This document shows positions 15,889-24,186 of a DNA stretch of 24,784 nucleotides, piece by piece. Position 1 is the stretch's first letter, and each line of letters opens with the position of its first letter. A program made the position numbers and the translations under genes. The notes under the pieces were generated by a model. That model saw only the letters and a program-made list of their open reading frames with translations. It did no database searches and was not told the DNA's origin. Origin of the DNA: Mesostigma viride (Eukaryota; Streptophyta; Mesostigmatophyceae; Mesostigmatales; Mesostigmataceae); the NCBI GenBank assembly GCA_009746045.1, contig RPFO01000565.1, positions 45,001 to 69,784 of the forward strand, written 5' to 3'.

Positions 15889-16060
15889 ATTGAATTGTAA
15901 CATAACTCCGTTGGGAGTATATGTAGCACATAGCCCTTGAGAGGGGGCATATGGCCTATCATACATCCTAAGCTACTTCCTGCAAGGGTGGGGATGTAAA
16001 CAACACTTGCTCTAGGTGCACCAAGGCACCTGCACCCTCATGATGTATCGCGCTATGCTA
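15889..16060 (-). mobile_element. T2 3' end
   Basis: A minus-strand T2 copy. It starts with the tail ATTGAATTG and continues with CTCCGTTGGGAG, GAGGGGGCATATGG, CTACTTCCTGCAAGGGTGGG, CTCTAGGTGCACC and CATGATGTATC. It matches the reverse complement of 18598-18745 very well, so it derives from the same element as the ORF1-only copy. Confidence 0.78.
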
Positions 16061-16254
16061 CTTGCAGGTGGGGGGGGTGTAATCAGTCATAATGCTGTGC
16101 TCTTATTCTTTGCACACTGGTTTTCATGCACCCACGGTTGATGCCACCCTTTTTGCGTCTTCTGACCGAAACTGCATGTAAATGATCCAATTACAAATGG
16201 ACTTGCGGATCAAGGCACTGGCCATAATTAATTACTTCATTAAATTTACTCACC

Positions 16255-16479
16255 ATAGCTTGCATAGTCAAGGCTGAAACGCCCGACCCTGTGGGCAAAC
16301 CACCTCCCCCCAAGCGGAGGAGGCGTTTTGATGAGTAGGGTAGTTAGGACTTTTCTAGACTAGCTAGATTAGAGTTAGGTTAGTTCGATTACGCGGCTCC
16401 TTCCACCCCACCCATCCATCAAGGAATATGTGCTACATGATCTCCCAACGGAGGCATGTTATAATTTAATAGCTTGCAT
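16255..16479 (+). mobile_element. T1 LINE, 5'-truncated copy 2, with duplication
   Basis: ATAGCTTGCAT at 16255-16265 and 16469-16479 brackets a 203-base T1 insert. It keeps the protein tail (frame from 16267, stop at 16336-16338, reading TPDPVGKPPPPKRRRRFDE), the 3' UTR and a short TAATTTAAT tail. Its truncation point differs from copy 1. Confidence 0.85.
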
Positions 16480-16678
16480 TGATCAAATTGAGTTGGCCAC
16501 AGATTTAGTGTGCACAAGGGTCCACCTATTAAAAAAAAAGTCATATATTCTATATCTATTTTGCCCTAGCTCTACCCCAGGGGTCTTCTCTAGCTAGCAT
16601 GCTTCGATCCGCCGTTTGCAAACACGCCGGCCCTTCCCCACTGGAGTCACTAGTCCTACATGACCTGAGCCCACTATT
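16480..16678. other. Element centre, no gene recognised
   Basis: Short stretch with an A run near 16530 and ATTAATTAAT near its right edge. Nothing coding is visible. Confidence 0.5.
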
Positions 16679-16734
16679 AATCAATTAATTAGGAACATCA
16701 CTCCGTTGGGAGTAAATGTCGCACATATCCCTGA
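16679..16734 (-). mobile_element. T2 3' end split by the ORF1-only element
   Basis: This is a minus-strand T2 tail and terminal block (ATTAATTAGG, CTCCGTTGGGAG, GTCGCACATATCCCTGA). It is cut at the 10-bp duplication and continues after the insertion at about 18759-18800 (ATATCCCTGAGCAAG). It was therefore present before the ORF1-only element arrived. Confidence 0.7.
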
Positions 16735-16911
16735 TATCCCAAAGGCATACGCAAAGGCATACCGCAGCCACGAGCCACGAGGTAGCCATGGCTGTCGGAG
16801 CTCATAACTTTCACGTTTGAGCACCGAATTCAGCTGTGAATATCACAATCGCTTCGTCTTTCTTAGACGCACATGCTGATATAATTTTCCGAAGCTGTAA
16901 CGCACTATACG

Positions 16912-18329
16912 ATGAGCAAACGCCTCTCGACGCAACGCAGCCTGGCGGCTGCGCTCAGCAATGAAAATACGTCTGCAGCCCCGGCTGCAGCTTCGCCAAC
17001 CGGCCCAGAAGGCAGCGGCGCCACTAGCCAAGCTCTAGTGGTCGCCCAGCCGCCTGCTGAGCCCGCCTCGCCCGCAGCGTCGCCTGAACCCAAGCGCAGT
17101 CGCTCTGCCGAGCCGAGTTGGACAGAGCTCGACTTTGTCGCCGAAGCCAGCCAGCCCGGCTTCCTTGACACGCTTAACCCGGAACGCATCCTGGTCTGCG
17201 TGTTTTATGGAACGCACGCCTCGCTTCTTGCACTATGCAAGCAGCTCTTCAACCAAGGTCGCCTCTTTGACCCTCGCTGGGTTCGTCTCGCCTCTTTCGA
17301 CATCATTCCCAGCCTCCACCGCCCCTTCCTCCAGCAATTCGCTCTCTTTTCCCTCCTTGGACGCTCCATCGGGGAGCTTTGGCCCCCCAAGCCTCTCACC
17401 ACCACCTTAACCGAATCCTCCCTCCGCTCACTCCTTAAGGAGGTCCTCGAGGAGCACGTGGACCCCATTGCTGCAGATGTGGCGGCCATCGGCGGCACGC
17501 TGACTGCCGAGCTTCCCCTCCTTTCCACCGCCACCTCCACCATCTCCACCGCCACCTCCACCCTCCTCGCCTCCTCCACCGCCACCACCTCCACCTCCGA
17601 CGCCATCACCGCCCAGCTCCGTGACATCGACCAGCGTCTTAAGGACAACGCCATCGCTATCGAGGTTCTGCAGAACACGGCAGGCCTCACCGCCCAGGCG
17701 GTGAAGGACATTGCCGCCAAGCCAGCCCCGGCTGGCCTGGCCGGCGATGCTCCTCCCATCACCACCTGGGCGGACATGCTTAAGCAACATACCACCTCCA
17801 CCACCTCCGCCGTCGCAGCCCAGCTCCAACGGCAGACGCTTGACCTCCGCGAGGAGGCCGAGCTCGCCCAGCGCAGCCTCAACGTCATTGTCAAGAACTT
17901 CACCATGGAGGAAGGTGAGACTTCCGAGAAGCTTTTGCGTGCGTTTGAGCGAGAAATCCTTGGTCGCATGGGCCTTATCGGTGAGATCGCGCTGGCCGCC
18001 CACCGCCTTCCCGCGCGCGGGGTAAGGCAGGGCCGCCCCCGCTCCTTCTCACCTTTAAGACCCCGGCGGACAAGATTTCTTTTCTCAGACGCCGCAAGCG
18101 GCTCGAGAAGACTCTCTTCACCCTTGATGACGACCTGACCCTGGCGCAGCAACAACGGCGACGGGAGCTATGGCCGATCTACCTCCAGCTCCGGCAGACC
18201 AAGGCGGGCCAGCCGGTGTACTGGAAGGGGGCGGCCATCTACGTCGGCCACAAGCCCTGGCAGGCGACCCCCCCCCCCCCGCGGCCCCAGCGACTCCAGA
18301 CGCCCCAGCTTAGGGGAATACAGCAGTAG
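16912..18329 (+). CDS. L1-ORF1-like RNA-binding protein, one frameshift
   Basis: The frame starts at an ATG at 16912 and is open for 408 codons. The C-terminal domain is only reached if the frame moves at the GGGG run at 18019-18022. It then reads PPPLLLTFKTPADKISFLRR on to PVYWKGAAIYVGHKPWQ and a TAG at 18327, about 472 residues in all. Features: basic motif PKRSRS (~60-65); a Thr/Ser-rich, coiled-coil-like region (~185-275); a region resembling the L1 ORF1 RRM starting at ~322 (RSLNVIVKNFTMEEGE, with LLRAFEREILGRMG and HRLPARG); and a C-terminal RRELWPIYLQLRQTK pattern as in L1 ORF1 proteins. The role in that family is RNA binding and chaperoning in the retrotransposition particle. The frameshift may be real decay or a base-call error. 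The degraded relative is at 2980-4648. Confidence 0.78.
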
Positions 18330-18597
18330 TAGTGCAGAATAGATAGACCGTGGCCATGTACATGTACGCCTCCTAGAGGCACTATCCTAGCTAAGCCACG
18401 CGCTTTCCTTAATCATGTACATGTGTGCCTATGATGAGCCACACCCCAGATGATGCCTAGCTTTATTTAGTTATGTTGTGCCCATGCAGGGAGTAACTCT
18501 CTGCTGAGACGCCATGCCCTAGCTTCTTTGTATAGCTATGCTGCTCTTCCCCCCATGACAGGCTCCCCCTTCGCTGGGCATAGCTTGAAGATCATGG

Positions 18598-18758
18598 GAT
18601 GCAAGTGCCCTGGTGCACCTAGAGCAAGGGTCCTTTACATCCCCACCCTTGCAGGAAGTAGCTTAGGATGTATGATAGGCCATATGCCCCCTCTCAAGGG
18701 CTGTGTGCTACATATACTCCCAACGGAGTTATGTTACAATTCAATTCAATTCAATTCA
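18598..18758 (+). other. 3' UTR end and tail of the ORF1-only element
   Basis: Plus-strand T2 sequence: GGTGCACCTAGAGCAAGGG, CCCACCCTTGCAGGAAGTAG, GGCCATATGCCCCCTCTC, GTGCTACATATACTCCCAAC and then GGAGTTATGTTAC followed by ATTCA repeats. The terminal block GTGCTACAT...CTCCCAACGGAG is shared with the T1 LINE copies, in the same position before the tail. Confidence 0.75.
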
Positions 18759-18814
18759 ATATCCCTGAGCAAGATCGAGAATTACTTAAAAACCATATCC
18801 CCCTTCTCAAGGAA

Positions 18815-18885
18815 AAAATTAAATTAAATTAAATTGGAACACATCTCCATTGGGAACACATGTAGCACATATCCCTGACAAGAGG
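18815..18885 (-). mobile_element. T2 3' end, short copy
   Basis: A minus-strand tail of AAATT units (18817-18835), then GGAACACATCTCCATTGGG and GTAGCACATATCCCTGAC. It is cut short where the next T2 tail begins. Confidence 0.65.
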
Positions 18886-19072
18886 CATTAATTAATTATT
18901 AATTAGGAACACGACTACGTTGGGAGTACATGTGGCTCATAGCCTGAGAAGGGGCATATGGTTGTCTCCTTGCTTTGGCCTTTTAATACATTCTGGGCTA
19001 CTTCCTGCAAGGGTAGGATGTAAACTACACCTGCTCTAGGTGCACCAAGGGCACCGGGACCACCATGATGTC
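18886..19072 (-). mobile_element. T2 3' end at the inner edge of the right arm
   Basis: A minus-strand T2 copy with ATTAATTAATT tail, CTACGTTGGGAG, GGGGCATATGG, TTTTAATACATTCTGGGC, TACTTCCTGCAAGGGTAGG, CTCTAGGTGCACC and CACCATGATGTCTC. Its 5' end overlaps the first bases of the right arm, and the left arm retains only the last ~20 bases of the match. Confidence 0.7.
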
Positions 19073-19372
19073 TCAGAGCTCAATTAGTCCAAATTTAGCT
19101 TAAGTGGACGTCTGTATAAAGTGTGTAAAAGTACCTACCATTCTAAACAGCAGCCTAGTGGATGGCTACAAATTGGCAATCGAAGCACTGGCTAAACCGA
19201 TTTCTCATATTCTCTTCCCCGTGGCTCCCAACAGCCCGTGTGCGCATGCCACTACGATATGGCAGCCGCCGAGCCCAAACACGCTTTCTCAACCCTTAGT
19301 TTCATAGGGAGGCAAGGAGGACTAACATGACCATGCGCACGACACGCAAGCACTTACTTTGTTAGCCAATAA

Positions 19373-20255
19373 TCCATCCATGCATCCATGCATCCATGCA
19401 TCCATGCATCCATGCATCCATGCATCCATGCATCCATGCATCCATGCATCCATGCATCCATGCATCCATGCATCCATGCATCCATGCATCCATGCATCCA
19501 TGCATCCATGCATCCATGCATCCTTGCATCCATGCATCCATGCATCCATGCATCCATGCATCCATGCATCCATCCATCCATGCATCCATGCATCCATGCA
19601 TCCATCCATGCATCCATGCACCCATGCACCCATGCACCCATGCACCCATGCACCATGCACCCATGCACCCATGCACCCATGCACCCATGCACCCATGCAC
19701 CCATGCACCCATGCACCCATGCACCCATGCACCCATGCACCATGCATCCATGCATCCATGCATCCATGCATCCATGCATCCATGCATCCATGCATCCATG
19801 CATCCATGCATCCATGCATCCATGCATCCATGCATCCATGCATCCATGCATCCATGCATCCATGCATCCATGCATCCATGCATCCATGCATCCATGCATC
19901 CATGCATCCATGCATCCATGCATCCATGCATCCATGCATCCATGCATCCATGCATCCATGCATCCATGCATCCATGCATCATGCATCCATGCATCCATCC
20001 ATCATCATCCATCCATCCATCCATGCATCCATGCATCCATGCATCCATGCATCCATGCATCCATCCATCCATCCATCCATCCATCCATCCATCCATCCAT
20101 CCATCCATCCATCCATCCATCCATCCATCCATCCATCCATCCATCCATCCATCCATCCATCCATCCATCCATCCATCCATCCATCCATCCATCCATCCAT
20201 CATCCATCCATCCATCATCCATCCATCCATCCATCCATCCATCCATCCATCCATC
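19373..20255 (-). repeat. Composite microsatellite, right arm
   Basis: About 880 bases. On the plus strand: (CATCCATG)n from ~19376 to 19615; a distinct block of (CACCCATG)n at ~19616-19742 with two 4-base slips; (CATCCATG)n to ~20060 with a disturbed patch near 19978-20030; then (CATC)n to 20255 with small slips near 20200-20220. The order mirrors the left arm, but the CACCCATG block is absent there. Long MHPCIHAS-type frames are by-products. Confidence 0.95.
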
Positions 20256-21132
20256 CACTCATCAAGCACACGTATATTGCGTCACATGGGTGGCAATAAA
20301 ACAACCTTCAACCCCTATACACTGATTGGGAGGGCATCCAACCTTGTCTCACTGCCTCAAGTGGTCAGGCCACAACAATTTCTCTGCATCATGGCGATAC
20401 CTAACTGCGAGTGCTAAATGATTCTTGGCTTCGATGCGGCAATCAATGTGCTGCCCGTCACAGTTTAGTCCATTAGCCCTTGCCTAGTTCGTTGCAACAC
20501 TTATTACACGCTGTCAACACAACAAGACACACATACATGTCCCATTGGGGAGCCACGGAGTAATGGCATTGCCGCAGTAAATGCCAAAGTGAATGCTAAA
20601 TACATCGACCCCTAGTGTAGGAATAATTAATTGGTACTCTTGTGCACATGCATGGCTGCCAAAATGAATTAAAACACGCAGATGGATACTTGTTTACAGA
20701 AGTTATACTTTGAATACGTCGTCGTGTAAACCAACGCTCTTCGCCCTAGGCTACATCGTTCACATTAAGCGCATGTATATGAGTATGAATATGCTACGTG
20801 TGCTGTTGCTTCAAACTTGTTCCTATACACAATCACACTGTCACAAAAACTGGCGTTCATCCAATACAGAAAACGCCCGCCACAAATTCCAAGCAGGATC
20901 TGAACGTAGACTTGGCCGTGATGCTGACCATTTCAAGCAACTTTGAATTACTGGCAAGCAATGGCGACCGTAATGTCAATCACCAGCACGCAGCACCTGC
21001 TATAAGAAAAAATCCAGCAACTACTAGCAAAAGTCAGGTGGGTGACAGGTGCGTGGGGTATGCAGTCAAGATCAAGCAGTGGAAAACATGGGCACAGTAG
21101 TGCTTCCCATCCCACGAACAGCCAAAGTCTCC
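20256..21132. other. Right arm, non-coding stretch
   Basis: The counterpart of 12349-13222. No supported gene. Single-base differences between the arms break every longer frame seen in one of them. Confidence 0.55.
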
Positions 21133-21908
21133 CTAAAAAATGTGTTCTTGATGCACGTTTGATGCACGGGAGCTAATCCAAAGATGTTCCCCAAGGAAAT
21201 ACAGGGAGAGCCTGTGGGGAAAACAGGGGGAAGCTGCATTGCGGATAATGACCCACTGTATATGCTCCCGACCCGTTGCCGACCGAAAGCAAATGGTAAG
21301 AAACTACCTGGACGGTAATGATGTAATGGAAAGACGTAAGAAGCTTTCCCGAACCGACGGAAGGACGACAAAGCGCAGCGTGTAAGGCAGAGGCAGTTGC
21401 GTGTTGCTGAAAATGACGTGACCAAAACGGTTGCCGATCATGAAAAACCGGACCTCCATCCCGTTGCTGACGGAAACACAGTGTAGAGACGCGGCCTGGC
21501 TTGGAAGCAGGACAGTCGATGGAAAAACGTTAGACGAACTTCCCAACCGAAGTACTTACAAAAAAATGCAGCGGTAGAGACTGCAGCCTGCCTGCAGTGC
21601 AGGAACGCCAACCAGAAGCGAAGGGTTCCTGCGAAATAGAAGGAGACAGGCCGGAATACAGAGGGTAAAGTATTCCTTGGATGACGTTACGACTCGAAGT
21701 GGGTAAAAAATGGAAGTGGCCGACTGAAAAGTCGCTGGCATTTCTGCCCTGGATGGAAACGTTGGGTAAGTAAATCGACCCGTTAGCAATAAAATGGGAA
21801 GAGCGCCCAGACGAAACAACCGCAGCTTACCCAAGCGAGATGAACTCTTTCTTGACAGTCGTCCATGCCAACGTCGGCCAGCCCGGGCCAGGTAGCTGCC
21901 GCAGCCAT
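21133..21908 (-). CDS. Candidate four-exon gene of the TIR element
   Basis: Minus-strand model: exon 1 21908-21831, exon 2 21748-21560, exon 3 21495-21308, exon 4 21211-21133, total 177 codons plus stop. The introns (82, 64 and 96 bases) all have GT-AG ends: GTAAGC...CCATCCAG, GTAAGT...CAAGCCAG and GTAGTT...CCCCACAG. Introns 1 and 2 contain in-frame stops, and joining the exons keeps one open frame. The product starts MAAAATWPGLADVGMDDC and includes DFSVGHFHFLPTSSRN and MEVRFFMIGNRFGHVIF. I do not recognise the family. The frame is also open upstream of the ATG through the subterminal repeats, so the start is uncertain. It would be transcribed inward from the element end. The left-arm copy has lost the intron 2 acceptor. 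The model is inferred from splice patterns alone and could be wrong. Confidence 0.45.
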
Positions 21909-22065
21909 GCCGCACCAGAATTTGAATTTTGTGCCCGGCAACGTTCCTAAATGCAGGAATGGCTGGGCCGACGGCCGACGCGTGGCCCGTGGCCCATGGC
22001 CCGTCGCCCGTGTTTTTACGTGCCTGCGCCTGGCCTGCCTTAACGTTGTTACGCCCGCGCACTCC

Positions 22066-22150
22066 CCAGCCTTGCGCACGCCAGCCTTGCGCACGCTGCG
22101 CCGCGCCCAGCCTTGCGCATTCCCAGCCTTGCGCATCCCAGCCTTGCGCA
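22066..22150 (-). repeat. Subterminal 13-mer repeats, right
   Basis: Five copies of CCAGCCTTGCGCA, the reverse complement of the left-arm 13-mer, start at 22066, 22081, 22107, 22123 and 22138. The spacing mirrors the left arm exactly. Confidence 0.85.
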
Positions 22151-22188
22151 TCGTCTGAAGAAATCAGTGACTGATGTTTACAAAAACT

Positions 22189-24186
22189 GGGCCAAGCTGC
22201 CACGGAATGGTGGTACCGCCTGCCGTCCGGCACTTTGAAGCCCGCCGGTGCTATAATTCCTATCGTCCACGCATGTTTTCCCCTGCCCTCAAACCGCACG
22301 TTGCATTTAAATCTGGAGCCCAAAATTCACTGAAAACGTGTGCCAGCCGGTAGCAAACTGGGCCAAGCTGCCACGGAATGGTGGTACCGCCTGCCGTCCG
22401 GCACTTTGAAAGCCCGCCGGTGCTATAATTCCTATCGTCCACGCAATGTTTTCCCCTGCCTCAAACCGCACGTTGCATTTAAATCTGGAGCCCAAAATTC
22501 ACTGAAAACGTGTGCCAGCCGGTAGCAAACTGGGCCAAGCTGCCACGGAATGGTGGTACCCTGCCGTCCGGCACTTTGAAGCCCGCCGGTGCTATAATTC
22601 CTATCGTCCACGCATGTTTTCCCCTGCCTCAAACCGCACGTTGCATTTAAATCTGGAGCCCAAAATGCACTGAAAACGTGTGCCAGCCGGTAGCAAACTG
22701 GGCCAAGCTGCCGGAATGGTGGTACCGCCTGCCGTCCGGCACTTTGAAGCCCGCCGGTGCTATAAATTCCTATCGTCCACGCATGTTTCCCCTGCCTCAA
22801 ACCGCACGTTGCATTTTAAATCTGGAGCCCAAAATTCACTGAAAACGTGTGCCAGCCGGTAGCAACTGGGCCAAGCTGCCACGGAATGGTGGTACCCCTT
22901 GCCGTCCGGCACTTTGAAGCCCGCCGGTGCTATAATTCCTATCGTCCACGCATGTTTTCCCCTGCCTCAAACCGCACGTTGCATTTAAATCTGGAGCCCA
23001 AAATGCACTGAAAACGTGTGCCAGCCGGTAGCAAACTGGGCCAAGCTGCCACGGAATGGTGGTACGCCTGCCGTCCGGCACTTTGAAGCCCGCCGGTGCT
23101 ATTCCTATCGTCCACGCATGTTTTCCCCTGCCTCAAACCGCACGTTGCATTTAAATCTGGAGCCCAAAATTCACTGAAAATGTGCCAGCCGGTAGCAAAC
23201 TGGGCCAAGCTGCCACGGAATGGTGGTAACCCGCCTGCCGTCCGGCACTTTGAAAGCCCGCCGGTGCTATAATTCCTATCGTCACGCATGTTTTTCCCTG
23301 CCTCAAACGCACGTTGCATTTAAATCTGGAGCCCAAAATGCACTGAAAACGTGTGCCAGCCGGTAGCAAACTGGGCCAAGCTGCCACGGAATGGTGGTAC
23401 CGCCTGCCGTCCGGCACTTTGAAGCCCGCCGGTGCTATAATTCCTACGTCCACGCATGTTTTCCCCCTGCCTCAAACCGCACGTTGCATTTAAATCTGGA
23501 GCCCAAAATTCACTGAAAACGTGTGCCAGCCGGTAGCAAACTGGGCCAAGCTGCCACGGAATGGTGGTACCGCCTGCCGTCCGGCACTTTGAAGCCCGCC
23601 CGGTGCTAATATTCCTATCGTCCACGCATGTTTTCCCCTGCCTCAAAACCGCACGTTGCATTTAAATCTGGAGCCAAAATGCACTGAAAACGTGTGCCAG
23701 CCGGTAGCAAACTGGGCCAAGCTGCCACGGAATGGTGGTACCGCCTGCCGTCCGGCACTTTGAAGCCCGCCGGTGCTATAATTCCTATCGTCCACGCATG
23801 TTTTCCCCTGCCTCAAACCGCACGTTGCATTTAAATCTGGAGCCCAAAATGCACTGAAAACGTGTGCCAGCCGGTAGCAAACTGGGCCAAGCTGCCACGG
23901 AAATGGTGGTACCGCCTGCCGTCCGGCACTTTGAAGCCCGCCGGTGCTATAATTCCTATCGTCCACGCATGTTTTCCCCTGCCTCAAACCGCACGTTGCA
24001 TTTAAATCTGGAGCCAAAATTCACTGAAAACGTGTGCCAGCGGTTAGGCCAAACTGGGCCAAGCTGCCACGGAAGGTGGTACCCTGCCGGCCACTTTGAA
24101 GCCGCCGGTGCATATTCCTATCGTCCACGCATGTTTTCCCCTGCCTCAAACCGCACGTGCATTTAAATCTGGAGCCCAAAATGCAC
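22189..24186 (+). repeat. 170-bp satellite array, right block
   Basis: About 11.7 units in the same orientation as the left block, starting at phase ~148 of the unit. Unlike the left block these units have many one-base gains and losses (for example GAAAGCCCG near 22408, GGTACCCTGCC near 22555, and an ACGG loss near 22712). They also alternate irregularly between AATTCACTG and AATGCACTG. Confidence 0.95.

Larger units (their letters stand above)
16725..18768 (+). mobile_element. ORF1-only (HAL1-like) retroelement with duplication
   Basis: ATATCCCTGA at 16725-16734 and 18759-18768 brackets a 2,024-base insert (16735-18758). The insert has a 177-base 5' UTR, one L1-ORF1-like frame (16912-18329), a ~430-base 3' UTR and a tail of ATTCA units (18737-18758). 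No reverse transcriptase follows, so it could only move with enzymes supplied by another element. Mammalian HAL1 elements have this layout. Its 3' end contains the T2 sequence on the plus strand, which identifies T2 copies as truncated relatives. Confidence 0.82.
11321..22188. mobile_element. 10.87-kb element with long inverted arms (foldback-like)
   Basis: Both ends carry the same inverted sequence, beginning AGTTTTTGTAAACATCAGTC, and both ends meet the 170-bp satellite exactly. The arms are 2.6 kb (left) and 3.1 kb (right) and are highly similar apart from microsatellite length and small indels. The centre is 5.1 kb. Satellite units on both sides have the same orientation, as expected for an insertion. 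The left flank stops at satellite phase 54 and the right resumes at about phase 148, so no simple target-site duplication is visible. I see no transposase. Foldback/Galileo-type or other long-TIR DNA transposons are the nearest known architecture. A segmental inverted duplication is the alternative. Confidence 0.75.
19053..22188 (-). repeat. Right inverted arm
   Basis: Reverse complement of 11321-13965. From inside to outside: about 310 bases, the microsatellite, about 880 bases of non-coding sequence, the consistent copy of the arm gene, the subterminal 13-mers and the terminal sequence at 22188. It is longer than the left arm mainly because the microsatellite is twice as long. Confidence 0.92.

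Noticed and set aside
11321-22188. Folded-read (palindromic) assembly artefact
   Set aside because: The arms differ by a 28-base indel, several single-base changes and different microsatellite structure. The centre is 5 kb and unique, and the satellite flanks are not mirrored.
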